Part shown: one piece after another, positions 36,984-45,754 of the stretch
Position numbering within the stretch: the first letter of the stretch is position 1
How the letters are laid out: the number at the start of each line of letters is the position of its first letter
From: Neolewinella agarilytica
GTDB taxonomy: Bacteria > Bacteroidota > Bacteroidia > Chitinophagales > Saprospiraceae
Direction: 5' to 3'
NCBI RefSeq assembly: GCF_900110645.1
Contig: NZ_FOFB01000027.1
Span: 23,812 to 87,811, forward strand
DNA length: 64,000 bases
Position numbers and translations under genes: made by a program
Notes under the pieces: generated by a model
The model's database searches: none
The model's input: only the letters and a program-made list of their open reading frames with translations
What the model was told of the DNA's origin: nothing

Positions 36984-37060
36984 ATATCAAGCCCTTGATT
37001 TCTCCTTAACCAAAACAGGTTAGAGAGAGAAAGTTTCAGGCGGGAAAATTGGCTAAGTCC

Positions 37061-38368
37061 TTAGTTTTTGATTCCCGGACTGCGATCCAAAAACTCATCA
37101 TACAGCAAGGAGTGCCGGCTATTCATGGGAATTTCCCAACCGCTGATGAAGACCTGTTCAATCTGCGTTTTGGTTTCCAGGGGGTCACCGTCACAGATGA
37201 AAAGGTTGGCGTCTTTGCCAACCTCCAGGGAGCCAAGGCGATCTTCGAGGCCCATGATCTGTGCGGGCACAATGGTAATGGCCTTCAGGGCTTCTTCCCG
37301 GCCCATACCGTAGGCGGCTGCGAAGCCGGCGTGGAAGGGCAGGTCGCGTACATTTTCCGTGTCGTTGGAACGAATGGCCACCGTAACGCCGGCTTTAGCC
37401 ATAAGGCCGGCATTGGCGTAGGGCCGGTCGTAGCGATCAGACTGCCTGGTGGGCATACCAATCACCGGGCCGGTAATGACGGGGATCTTCGCTGCAGCGA
37501 TGGAATCCGCCACCCGCCAACCTTCGGAAACGCCGGTCAGTACGGCCTTTACACCGGTTTTCTTAATCCACTTCAGGGCAGATAAAATATCGGCAGACCG
37601 GTTGACCTCAATAAAGAGCGGAAGCTTCCCTTCCACTACGGGAATCATACCCTCCAGGGTTGGGTTGTATTCCTGCATGATGGAAGCGTCGGTAGCTTTT
37701 GCAGCCTTGATTTTGGCGAAGAGCTTCGTCTCGTCCCACAGCTTCGTAATTTCCTTGAAAGTCTTTTCCTCAGCTTTCTTCCGGTCTTCTTCGGAGCGGC
37801 GATCGCGGCGGCCACGGGCTGCGGATGAGGGGAAGTTCATCCGCATGGCCTTGAAGCCGGCGTACATCTCATCCGGGGAGTACCCCACCAGGTTGATGAG
37901 AGCTGCCTTTCCGGGAATTAAGCCTCCTTCGGGCATGGCGATCACGGTCGTTACGCCACTCACCCGCGTTACCGGAATGGCGACGGAGCTGGGGTTAACG
38001 GCAGTAAGCGCTTCCAGAAATGGCTTTATGTCGCCGCCTTCGCGGGCGTCCTGGGTCAGAGACACAGAACTGACTTCAATCAGGCCGAGGTTAGTGCCGC
38101 CATCGATGAAACCAGGGTAAACAAATTTACCGGTACAGTCAATTTCCTTGGCACCGGTAGCAGATAGGCCGGAACCGATATCTGCAATCTTACCGTCTTT
38201 GATCAGTAAGTCTCCCTTTACGGAGCCTTTAGTAACGGTTTCAATGGTAGCATTCTTCAGCAGGAAGCTGCCTTTGGTGGCTTTGCCCACTACCTGGGCG
38301 GAGAGGCTGGCGGTGGTCATCAGTAAGACGACCAGGACCAGCATAAATGGTTGGATTGTTAAACGCAT
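37061..38368 (-). CDS. Amidohydrolase-like protein, HxH motif absent
   Basis: A 435-residue secreted protein with a signal peptide (ending SLSAQ). The amidohydrolase layout is clear: GDLLIKDGKIADIG at the beta-sandwich and GKFVYPGFIDGGTNLGL where active members have DxHxH. Here the metal-binding histidines are replaced by Gly-Gly-Thr-Asn. The C-terminal EALKAITIVPAQIMGLEDRLGSLEVGKDANLFICDGDPL block is retained. This degeneracy suggests a non-catalytic or altered role. ATG 38368 is chosen for the signal peptide. It is the last gene of a three-gene minus-strand operon, starting 10 nt after the upstream gene ends. Confidence 0.85.
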   Translation of the reverse strand: MRLTIQPFMLVLVVLLMTTASLSAQVVGKATKGSFLLKNATIETVTKGSVKGDLLIKDGKIADIGSGLSATGAKEIDCTGKFVYPGFIDGGTNLGLIEVSSVSLTQDAREGGDIKPFLEALTAVNPSSVAIPVTRVSGVTTVIAMPEGGLIPGKAALINLVGYSPDEMYAGFKAMRMNFPSSAARGRRDRRSEEDRKKAEEKTFKEITKLWDETKLFAKIKAAKATDASIMQEYNPTLEGMIPVVEGKLPLFIEVNRSADILSALKWIKKTGVKAVLTGVSEGWRVADSIAAAKIPVITGPVIGMPTRQSDRYDRPYANAGLMAKAGVTVAIRSNDTENVRDLPFHAGFAAAYGMGREEALKAITIVPAQIMGLEDRLGSLEVGKDANLFICDGDPLETKTQIEQVFISGWEIPMNSRHSLLYDEFLDRSPGIKN

Positions 38369-38378
38369 GGTGCTGGTT

Positions 38379-39731
38379 TTAGTGGTTGTGGAATAGGGCT
38401 TCACCGGTGCCTTCCATGCAGCGGTGGTCTTCGTCATAGTTAAGCATCATCATGTCAACCTTCTCGGGGTCGGGAGCCAGACGTTGATCATTACCGTCTT
38501 CTTTAATGTCGAAGCGGACAATGCCGTCAACGATGGTCATTTGTGGAATAGCGTAGACAGATAATGGATGAGCGTTGAAGATGGCGACGTCTCCATCTTT
38601 TCCTTTCTCCAGTGATCCCACCCGGTCATCAATACCAAGCTGAATGGCGGGGTTAAGGGTAATGAGGCGCAGGGCTTCATTATCGGTCAACTTGCCATAG
38701 CGCTGGGTCTTACCGGCCTGGTGGAAGAGGTGCCGGATGTAGTCGCCGGAATCCGAGTTGATGGACGTAACCACACCGTTCTTCGTCAGGATGGCAGCAT
38801 TGTAGGCTGTAGAGTAGTATACCTCGAACTTGTAGGCCCACCAGTCCGCAAAAACGGACGCGCCAGCGCCGAATTCTGCCAGCTCGGGAGCAACTTTAAA
38901 GCCTTCATTAACGTGCTGGAAAACGAGTCTTTTGATGCCGAAGTCCTTACAGACGTTCATCAGCATCAGGATTTCATCGGCCCGGTAGGAGTGACAATGA
39001 ATGATGATGTCTCCTTTCAGGATGTCGCCCAGGGCTTCCAGGCGGCGGTCATACATGGGAGGCACGGCAGATGGGTCGGAGGCTTTGTTTTTATTGTAAG
39101 CCTCCTGCGCCGCCAGGTATTGCTGTGCTTCGGAGAAGCCACGACGGAAGACATGCTCGATGCCCATCCGGGTGCGGGACATCAGCCCGCCACCTTCACC
39201 GTGAACCCGCATGGGGTTTTCTCCCAGAGCGAACTTAATGGTACGCGGAGCGCCTTCCATCTTCAGGTCGTTCGGGTTAAAGGTGCCGTAACGTAGTTTG
39301 ATCGTCTCACACTGACCACCAATGGCGTTGGCTGAGCCGTGCATGGCGTGCGTGGCGGTTACTCCGCCGGCAAGAGCCCGGTAGATTCCGACGTCGAGGG
39401 GGTCGAGCACGTCGCCCGTCCGTACCTCAGCGGTAATCGGGTGGGTGGCCTCGTTCACCGCATCGAGTGCGATGTGAGAGTGAGCGTCGATGATGCCCGG
39501 CATCACGAACTGTCCGGTAGCATCCACCGTCTTCGCCCCGGAAGGGGTCTTCAGGTTTTTACCGATGCGGGTGATGATGCCATCTTCAATCACGACATCA
39601 GCATTCTCCAGAATGCCATTGGTAACCGTCAGTACGGTTCCGTTTTTTATGTGGATGCTGCCTTTTTCTACCTGGGCAGAGAGCGCGCTCACGGCCAGTA
39701 GTAAAAACAGCATCAGGCTATGCTTGTACAT
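38379..39731 (-). CDS. Secreted amidohydrolase, metal motifs intact
   Basis: The 450-residue protein has a signal peptide (ending ALSAQ), IVIEDGIITRIG-type beta-sandwich, and the metal motif FVMPGIIDAHSHI (HxH). Later ligands are visible as IHCHSY, FQHVNE and the NSDSGDY aspartate. The C-terminal block ITLNPAIQLGIDDRVGSLEKGKDGDVAIF is typical of imidazolonepropionase-related amidohydrolases. It should be an active zinc hydrolase in the periplasm, and the substrate is unknown. It is the middle gene of the operon and is the only one of the three with a complete metal site. Confidence 0.9.
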   Translation of the reverse strand: MYKHSLMLFLLLAVSALSAQVEKGSIHIKNGTVLTVTNGILENADVVIEDGIITRIGKNLKTPSGAKTVDATGQFVMPGIIDAHSHIALDAVNEATHPITAEVRTGDVLDPLDVGIYRALAGGVTATHAMHGSANAIGGQCETIKLRYGTFNPNDLKMEGAPRTIKFALGENPMRVHGEGGGLMSRTRMGIEHVFRRGFSEAQQYLAAQEAYNKNKASDPSAVPPMYDRRLEALGDILKGDIIIHCHSYRADEILMLMNVCKDFGIKRLVFQHVNEGFKVAPELAEFGAGASVFADWWAYKFEVYYSTAYNAAILTKNGVVTSINSDSGDYIRHLFHQAGKTQRYGKLTDNEALRLITLNPAIQLGIDDRVGSLEKGKDGDVAIFNAHPLSVYAIPQMTIVDGIVRFDIKEDGNDQRLAPDPEKVDMMMLNYDEDHRCMEGTGEALFHNH

Positions 39732-39779
39732 TGATTTATATATTTGGTTCCTGGCCATCAGGCCGGGGGAGGTTTTGAT

Positions 39780-39834
39780 AGTTGCAGGTTGCAGGGTGCA
39801 AGTTTCAGGGTGCAGGTTGCAAGTTGCAGGGTGG
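39780..39834 (-). repeat. GTTGCAGG tandem repeat between amidohydrolase genes
   Basis: Words GTTGCAGGTTGCAGGGTGCA occur several times with variants. It fills the gap between two genes of the amidohydrolase operon and matches the word family at 27704-27724 and 28411-28467. Confidence 0.75.
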
Positions 39835-39854
39835 GGGGAGACTGGTTTTGCGTC

Positions 39855-41531
39855 CTATTTTTTGGGTTCCCGACTTCCTTCTACGTCGAAGGAACCGAAA
39901 CTGCCGGCGGACATACTGCCTTCGAGGCTGTCGCCATCGATGGTTAGGTCAAAGGATACCGTGACGGTTTGTCCGCCACCTTCAGTGGTATAGCTGAAGG
40001 TAAGATTGTCTCCTTCAAGGCTCATGTTACTGATGTCGTTGGTGCCCATGCCACTAACGAGTTTACCACTCAGACTTCCGTCCTCATCGGTGATCGTCAG
40101 GGTAGGGGTGGCCATCTGCTCCATCGGGACGTCGATTTCGAGGTTCCACTCACCAGCGGCCATTACTTTGGCGTCCGGATCCCCTGGTTTTTTCTTCTTT
40201 TTCTTCTTTACCTCATACTCGGAGGGCATTCCGTCTACAAAGACGTAGCGGATGTTAGCACCTTTGGCAAAGTAGGGCTGGTCAGTAACGACGAGGTTGG
40301 CAATCTTACCCTTTTCCACGGTGCCCATGATGTCGGACAAGCCGAGCATTTGTGCCGGAGTAGTGGTAAGTGCGGCCAGCGCCTGGTCTTCCGTGAGTCC
40401 GGCCTTAATCATACGTTCCAGGTTAGGGCGTATATCTTTTGCTTTGGCGTTGAGGGTCGAAAAACCGAAGGCTAGCCCTGACTTACTTAGCATGGCTGCT
40501 TGCTCTTCGTGCAGTTGCTGAGCGGCGGCCCGCTGCTTTTCCAGCATCATTTTTTCCTCGTCGGTTTCCTCTTTTTCTCCCTTCTTGGCTTCCGCCTTGG
40601 CTTTGGGCAGGTCGAGGGTCAGGAAGATGCTGGCTCCTGAAGCTTTCAGAGGAGCGATGGCTTTCTGCCCCATCGTTACTTCAGCAAGGGCGAGTGGGAA
40701 GCCGAGTTCTTTGCTCAGGGTCAGGGCACGGTGCATTTCCTTGATGCCGTCTACGGCGAAGAAAATGGCACGCTGCCCGTCAATACTTTCTCCAAAGGCT
40801 GCCAAGACATCATTTTGGGCGGGGCGGCTCATGCCCCGGGCATTCTTAGCGTAGCTCTCGCTGTGGGTTTTGTGCTGGCGGGCCTGGGTGTAGAGTTCGC
40901 GGAACTTCGACATGATGGCCATGTCTGTATTAGGATAGACACCCGAAGCTCCCTGAAATTGGGCGAAGAGGGAACTTCCTTCGCTGACGATCATTTTGCC
41001 CGCGTCGTCACCGCCCAACAGGATCACCGCTCCCTGGCCGGGAAGCATGCCGCCCCGGGGTACTACGTGAGCAGCCGTAAAGCCGATAGCCCGCATTTCG
41101 GAGAGGGCTTTGTCTTCGGGCGAAAGCATATCGACAACACTGCGTTCGGTTTGAATGCCGGCGCGTTCATATGAGGGGTTATACTCCCGTTGGCCGCGGC
41201 CACGATTGCTCCTGTCGTCTTCTTTTGGCTTGGGTACGCCGAGATTGGACAGCCCGTCAATAAAGCCAGCGTAGATGTACATGGAGTCGGCTTTCATCAC
41301 TTTGGCATCAGCCGGGGCCTTCAGGTCTTTTCCTACGGCCTGGATGAGTCCGTCGCGAATCAGGACACTGCCCAGGTCAATCACCTTGCCGGGAGACTGG
41401 ACCACGTAGGCGTTGTTAAGGAAAAATGTCCTGGTTACCGGTGGTCGTTTCTCGTCGCTCCCCTGAGCGCCAAGGCCAGATGGTAACAGCAGGAGCAGGC
41501 TGCAAATACAGCCGAACAAATACTTCATCAT
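39855..41531 (-). CDS. Amidohydrolase-like protein with C-terminal domain, HxH motif absent
   Basis: A 558-residue secreted protein with a signal peptide (ending GLGAQ). The amidohydrolase layout is present (GSVLIRDGLIQAVG, MYIYAGFIDGLSNLGV), but the HxH is replaced by Gly-Leu-Ser-Asn. The C-terminal amidohydrolase block (ALAALTTTPAQMLGLSDIMGTVEKGKIANLVV) is followed by an extra domain of about 110 residues, after a Lys-rich linker, that resembles a beta-sandwich (WNLEIDVPMEQMATPTLTITDEDGSLSGKLV). It is the first gene of the three-gene operon. It may pair with the neighbours as a non-catalytic subunit; that is inference. Confidence 0.85.
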   Translation of the reverse strand: MMKYLFGCICSLLLLLPSGLGAQGSDEKRPPVTRTFFLNNAYVVQSPGKVIDLGSVLIRDGLIQAVGKDLKAPADAKVMKADSMYIYAGFIDGLSNLGVPKPKEDDRSNRGRGQREYNPSYERAGIQTERSVVDMLSPEDKALSEMRAIGFTAAHVVPRGGMLPGQGAVILLGGDDAGKMIVSEGSSLFAQFQGASGVYPNTDMAIMSKFRELYTQARQHKTHSESYAKNARGMSRPAQNDVLAAFGESIDGQRAIFFAVDGIKEMHRALTLSKELGFPLALAEVTMGQKAIAPLKASGASIFLTLDLPKAKAEAKKGEKEETDEEKMMLEKQRAAAQQLHEEQAAMLSKSGLAFGFSTLNAKAKDIRPNLERMIKAGLTEDQALAALTTTPAQMLGLSDIMGTVEKGKIANLVVTDQPYFAKGANIRYVFVDGMPSEYEVKKKKKKKPGDPDAKVMAAGEWNLEIDVPMEQMATPTLTITDEDGSLSGKLVSGMGTNDISNMSLEGDNLTFSYTTEGGGQTVTVSFDLTIDGDSLEGSMSAGSFGSFDVEGSREPKK

Positions 41532-41902
41532 GTTGATTTGGTTAGTGGGTGTGGGAATAAATGGTTGGGGGAAGTTAAGAATAAAGATTGGTGAAGGCGC
41601 TATGAGTCGAGCCGGGTAAGGAAGCGAGGCGACTTTGGGCGTGGATTTGGTGCGGCTACTTCGGAAGGTTTAGCGGGTGCCGCAGGTGCAGGGGGGAGGC
41701 AAATAGAAGCAAGGTGTCCTGAAACGGAGACTTCCACTCTGATTAGCGGTGCTTTTAGAGAACAAAACCCGCCCTTTTTGGTACTTAGTGTAAGATATTA
41801 AACTAAGGTTTGTAATTCCCACAAATAAGCGGCAAATTTGCCCGCTCATATTTCACACGACCCAAGCGGACTATACGACCGCTAACCAAGAAAGAATTTA
41901 TT
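41532..41902. other. Gene-free stretch with promoter and TGCACCTGCG copy
   Basis: Divergent region between the amidohydrolase operon and the E2 gene. It contains a TGCACCTGCG copy on the minus strand (41673-41690, flanked by GCACCCGC rather than GCGCCC) and the E2 promoter at 41809-41840. No gene is visible. Confidence 0.65.
41809..41840 (+). promoter_or_regulatory. Promoter of the E2 gene with overlapping palindrome
   Basis: TTTG (41809-41812), 20 nt, CAAATTTG (41833-41840) fits the Bacteroidota -33/-7 form. GCAAATTTGC (41832-41841) is a palindrome within an imperfect AGCGG...CCGCT dyad covering the -7 box, which could be a regulator site. Confidence 0.65.
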
Positions 41903-43207
41903 ATGGCTGAGGTGATTCGGATGCCGCGCATGAGCGACACGATGGAAGAAGGAAATATCGTTGATTGGCTGGTAGCTGAAGGGGACTCCGTGGAGCCTGG
42001 TCAGACACTCGCCGAGGTAGAGACGGATAAGGCGACGATGGAGCTTGATTCCTATTTCGAAGGTGTGTTGCTTCACATTGCCGTGAAGGAAGGTGCTGTG
42101 CCGATTGATGGTGTTATTGCCGTTATCGGAGAAGAAGGCGAAGACTGGAAAGCGGCGATTGCCGCCGCCGGCGATGGCGCAGCTGCTGCGCCCGCAGAAG
42201 CCCCCGCTGCCAAGGAGGAGGCCCCTGCACCCGCGCCAGCGCCCGCTGCTGCTCCTGCTCCCGCACCGGCCGCACCGGCTGTCGCTTCTGATGACCGGAT
42301 TAAAGCCAGCCCTCTTGCTAAAGCGATGGCTAAAGAAGCCGGTATTGATCTTTCTACGGTAACCGGCTCCGGAGAGAACGGACGTATCGTGAAAGCAGAT
42401 GTTGAACAGGCTAAAGCTGCTCCTGCAGCCAAGCCAGCTCCGGCTCCTGCCGCTGCTCCGGCAGCTGCTGCCCCGGCCGCCGCTCCTGCTCCTAACGTAC
42501 CGGTCTTTGCCTTTAATGCAGGTGGGGATAACTTCGAGGAAGCGCCCGTCAGCCAGATGCGCAAGGTGATTGCCCGCCGTTTGGGTGAGTCTAAGTTTAC
42601 GGCGCCCCACTTCTACGTGACCGTTGAGATCGCGATGGATAAGGTGTGGGAATTCCGCAAGAAACTCAATGAGGTGGCTCCAGTGAAGATCAGCTTCAAC
42701 GACCTGGTGGTAAAAGCCTGTGCCATTAATCTACCTAAGCACCCCGTTATCAACTCCAGCTGGATGGGCGATAAGATTCGTACCAACCACGACGTAAACA
42801 TCGGAGTGGCGGTTGCTATCCCGGACGGACTGCTCGTTCCCGTAGTTCGCTACGCTAACATGAAGAGCCTTAGCCAGATCAACATGGAAGTCAAAGAACT
42901 GGCTGGCCGGGCGAAGAACAAAAAACTCAGCCCCGATGAAATGAGCGGAAACACCTTCACGATCTCTAATCTGGGGATGTTCGGTGTGGAAGAGTTTACG
43001 GCCATCATCAATCCACCAGATGCTGCCATCATGGCCATCGGCGGTATTCAGGACAAGGCGGTCGTTCGTGACGGCGCCGTTGTTCCCGGCAAAGTGATGA
43101 AGGTTACCCTGAGCTCCGATCACCGGGTGGTAGACGGCGCTTCTGCGGCGGCTTTCCTCAACGACGTGAAGGCTTGTTTGGAAGATCCGATTCGCCTGAT
43201 GGTGTAG
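41903..43207 (+). CDS. Pyruvate dehydrogenase E2, dihydrolipoamide acetyltransferase
   Basis: Core of the pyruvate dehydrogenase complex: transfers acetyl groups from lipoamide to CoA. The 434-residue protein has one lipoyl domain (VETDKATMELDS with lipoyl Lys43), an Ala/Pro-rich linker, an E1/E3-binding domain (IKASPLAKAMAKEAGIDLSTVTGSGENGRIVKADV), a second Ala/Pro linker, and the catalytic domain with SSDHRVVDG (His407, Asp411). A branched-chain or 2-oxoglutarate E2 is less likely but not excluded by sequence. E1 and E3 genes are not in this window. Confidence 0.93.
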   Translation: MAEVIRMPRMSDTMEEGNIVDWLVAEGDSVEPGQTLAEVETDKATMELDSYFEGVLLHIAVKEGAVPIDGVIAVIGEEGEDWKAAIAAAGDGAAAAPAEAPAAKEEAPAPAPAPAAAPAPAPAAPAVASDDRIKASPLAKAMAKEAGIDLSTVTGSGENGRIVKADVEQAKAAPAAKPAPAPAAAPAAAAPAAAPAPNVPVFAFNAGGDNFEEAPVSQMRKVIARRLGESKFTAPHFYVTVEIAMDKVWEFRKKLNEVAPVKISFNDLVVKACAINLPKHPVINSSWMGDKIRTNHDVNIGVAVAIPDGLLVPVVRYANMKSLSQINMEVKELAGRAKNKKLSPDEMSGNTFTISNLGMFGVEEFTAIINPPDAAIMAIGGIQDKAVVRDGAVVPGKVMKVTLSSDHRVVDGASAAAFLNDVKACLEDPIRLMV

Positions 43208-43478
43208 TAGTTATTGCTTCGCCGCTGCGCGACGCATTTTACACACAGGTACACAAAGGCACAAAGTTCACCAAGAGACTTTCCATAAAGGAGGGAATCT
43301 TGATGGGTTTTGTGCTTTTTTCGTTATTGAAAGCCAACACCGACGCTCAAAGGTTCTTCCGGGACGCTTCAGCTCTGAGTAAGGGACCTCGAAGCGTCGC
43401 GGAGCGACCTTCGAGCGTTCCGGCAGTGATGCTTCCCAAAAACAGATTTTTACTACCTTGTTGCAAACAAAAGAAATC
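43208..43478. other. Gene-free stretch with ACACAGGTACACAAAGG motif and hairpin
   Basis: Holds a TTTTACACACAGGTACACAA run near 43238-43257, and a hairpin built on CTCGAAG...CTTCGAG (about 43388-43415) that resembles the GGACCTCGAAG sequence of the nested element at 5137. No gene is visible. Confidence 0.5.
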
Positions 43479-44222
43479 ATGCAACAACGCTTACTCCCCC
43501 TGCTTATTTTAACCCTCCTTTGCACCTGCGTCCGCGCCCAGATAACGGACCCGAAAGCGACGGAATTTTATGAGCCGGTGCCTCCGAAAGTTCAGTCTTC
43601 TCCGGTGCTGCTGCCTCCACCATCTGATGCGATCGTACTGCTTGGTAAGGGGGCTGATGCCGCCGAATGGGTGAACGCCAAAACGGGCGCTGCCACTGAC
43701 TGGACCAAGGAAGGCGATGCCTTAGTGGTGAAGCCCGGCAGCGGTACCATCAAGACCCGCCGCACCTTCGGCGACGTACAACTACACGTGGAATGGCGCA
43801 GCCCCAATGAGCCCGACAAAAAAGGGCAGCAACGGGGAAACAGCGGCGTTTTCTTCCACGAACGCTACGAAGTACAGGTGCTGGAAAGCAACGGCAGCGA
43901 TACTTACACCAACGGACAGGCTGCCTCCATTTATAAGGAAAGTCCTCCACTGGTCAACGCCACCTCCGTGATGGGAGACTGGAACAGCTACGATATCATT
44001 TTCAGCTCGCCGGTTTTCAACGCAGACGGGATGTTGATTCGCCCGGCTTACGTCACCGTTTTTCACAATGGCGTTTTGGTGCAAAACCACTGGGAAATCA
44101 AAGGGACGACTGCCTACATCGGCCTGCACAAATACACGGCGCATCCGGAAACGGGGAGCATCATGCTGCAGGACCATTCCAACAAGGTGGCTTACCGGAA
44201 TATTTGGGTGAGAGAACTATAG
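43479..44222 (+). CDS. Secreted DUF1080 (3-keto-disaccharide hydrolase-like) protein
   Basis: A 247-residue protein of the DUF1080 family, concanavalin-like beta-sandwiches now linked to 3-keto-glycoside hydrolysis. Signature runs are IVLLGKGADAAEWVN, GTIKTRRTFGDVQLHVEWRSPNEP, RGNSGVFFHERYEVQVLES and the C-terminal GLHKYTAHPETGSIMLQDHSNKVAYRNIWVREL. The signal peptide codons (LLCTCVRAQ) coincide with an exact consensus copy of the TGCACCTGCG repeat (43519-43539). ATG 43479 is chosen because it starts the signal peptide. Confidence 0.9.
   Translation: MQQRLLPLLILTLLCTCVRAQITDPKATEFYEPVPPKVQSSPVLLPPPSDAIVLLGKGADAAEWVNAKTGAATDWTKEGDALVVKPGSGTIKTRRTFGDVQLHVEWRSPNEPDKKGQQRGNSGVFFHERYEVQVLESNGSDTYTNGQAASIYKESPPLVNATSVMGDWNSYDIIFSSPVFNADGMLIRPAYVTVFHNGVLVQNHWEIKGTTAYIGLHKYTAHPETGSIMLQDHSNKVAYRNIWVREL
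43519..43539 (+). repeat. Consensus TGCACCTGCG repeat inside signal peptide codons
   Basis: Contains TTGCACCTGCGTCCGCGCCC, identical to the copy at 27724-27743. It encodes CTCVRA at the end of the signal peptide of the DUF1080 protein. Confidence 0.85.
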
Positions 44223-44326
44223 TTTGATAGTAGTGGTAGTATGGTCGATTGATAGTAGCTGCCGCACGTCACAGGGTTGCCTACTACCATACCACCATTA
44301 CTATCACTACTACCATACTACTAAAA
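44221..44326 (+). repeat. TAGTATGG/CTACCATA repeat before glycerate kinase
   Basis: GATAGTAGTGGTAGTATGG (44225-44243) can pair imperfectly with CCATACCACCATTACTATC (44287-44305); a run of CTACCATACTACT words leads directly into the ATG at 44327. It is the same word family as at 26641-26734. Confidence 0.7.
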
Positions 44327-45448
44327 ATGCGCATCCTCATCGCCCCCGATAAATTCAAAGGTAGTCTTACCGCCCGGGAGGTGGCCGCGGCCATTGGCCG
44401 CGGTGCCAGACGGGTATTCCCGGAAGCGACCATTATTGAGCAGCCCATGGCCGACGGGGGAGAGGGCTCCCTGGAGTTGTTACAACAAATTCTGCCGCTG
44501 CAGACTTACCGGCTGGAAGTAACGGGCCCGCTGCGAAAAAAGGTAATGGCGGAATATTTAATGGGGGAGGGGAAGGCCTTTATTGAAGTGGCCCGTGCCT
44601 GTGGGCTACAACATCTGCCCCCTCACCGGAGAGATCCGGGACGGACCACCACCATTGGCGTAGGGATGCTGATTGAAGATGCGCTGGCCCGGGGTGCCCG
44701 GGACATCAGCCTTTTTCTGGGAGGAAGCGCGACCAATGACTGTGGCGCCGGGATGGCGGCCGCTCTTGGGTATCGTTTTTTCGGGAACCGGCCGGAAGAC
44801 TTCGTGCCTACGGGGGATTCGCTGGGCTACGTGCTGCGCATTGATGATGCTGAGGTGATGCCGGCGGTAAAGGATGCTCGCTTTACGGCGGTTTGTGACG
44901 TAGATAATCCCTTGTTGGGAGATCGGGGCGCGACGATGGTGTACGCTTCGCAAAAGGGGGCAAAGCTGACGGATCTGCCTGTTTTGGAAGAGCATATGGA
45001 ACGGTTTTCCGGGGTGTTGGCGCAATTTTCGGGTACATCTGTACTTGTACCGGGTTCTGGCGCCGCAGGCGGTTTAGGCGCAGGCATTCGCGCCTTTTTG
45101 GGGGGTGACATTCAGTCCGGTATCGACCGCATGATGGAAGTAACCGGTCTGGAGAAATGGCTGATTGGCGCTGACCTCGTCATTACCGGCGAAGGTTGTA
45201 TTGACGATCAAACACCCCACGGTAAAGTGGTGAGTGGTGTGGCCGGGCGGGCGCAGCACGCAGGTGCAAAGGTGCTTGCCGTAGCCGGGCGATGTACGCT
45301 CGATCAAGCTGCTTCCCGGATGCCTGATGTCCATCAAATCGCTGCCCTGATGGACCAACCCGGAATGACAATAGAACGCTCGATGGGAGATACTGCGTTG
45401 GAGCTGGAGGGGATGGTAGTGGGGCTGCTGCGTAGCTTAAAGATTTAA
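44327..45448 (+). CDS. Glycerate kinase
   Basis: Phosphorylates D-glycerate using ATP, feeding it into glycolysis. The 373-residue protein has the family start MRILIAPDKFKGSLTAREVA, EQPMADGGEGSLELL, LGGSATNDCGAGMAAALGYRF and AAGGLGAGIRAFLGG, all glycerate kinase type 1 (GarK/GlxK) motifs. A TGCACCTGCG repeat copy on the minus strand (45249-45270) lies in the codons for GRAQHAGAKV. ATG 44327 is chosen because the family start follows at once. It is preceded by the DUF1080 gene and followed by the SLC13 transporter gene, a plausible carboxylate-use neighbourhood. Confidence 0.93.
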   Translation: MRILIAPDKFKGSLTAREVAAAIGRGARRVFPEATIIEQPMADGGEGSLELLQQILPLQTYRLEVTGPLRKKVMAEYLMGEGKAFIEVARACGLQHLPPHRRDPGRTTTIGVGMLIEDALARGARDISLFLGGSATNDCGAGMAAALGYRFFGNRPEDFVPTGDSLGYVLRIDDAEVMPAVKDARFTAVCDVDNPLLGDRGATMVYASQKGAKLTDLPVLEEHMERFSGVLAQFSGTSVLVPGSGAAGGLGAGIRAFLGGDIQSGIDRMMEVTGLEKWLIGADLVITGEGCIDDQTPHGKVVSGVAGRAQHAGAKVLAVAGRCTLDQAASRMPDVHQIAALMDQPGMTIERSMGDTALELEGMVVGLLRSLKI

Positions 45449-45754
45449 CCACGGAGGTACGGGGAGGTAATCACAGAGGTTCACAGAGTGGCTGCTGCGC
45501 AGCTTGTTGACCACGGATTTTCACGGATTAGCACAGATTATGGCACAGATTTTTAGGCCGCTGTACATCCGGCTGTACTCAATGGGCCCCGCGAGGAATT
45601 ATCTCCCACAGAAGAGGAAGGGAGACAGAGGAGGCAACTTAGAAGACTAACCGCAGATTGACCGGGATGAGTTGAGGGATGTATATTCACACCGGACAAG
45701 AAGTCGCCGCTCCGTAACATTCACTCATTTGCCCATTCCTTCATTCTCTCTTCA
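45449..45754. repeat. Gene-free stretch with CACGGATT/CACAGATT words
   Basis: From 45447 to about 45555 runs a set of ACCACGG, TCACAGAG, CACGGATT and CACAGATT words, then a spacer, then a short CATTC-rich run (45719-45755) at the transporter start. The same words occur at 47223-47317. No gene is visible. Confidence 0.6.

Noticed and set aside
42224..42250. A TGCACCCGCGCC sequence resembling the dispersed repeat.
   Set aside because: It is in an Ala/Pro linker where such codons are expected, and the core differs.
42073..42564. An Ala/Gly-rich antisense frame over the E2 gene.
   Set aside because: It mirrors the Ala/Pro linkers of E2 and has no independent support.
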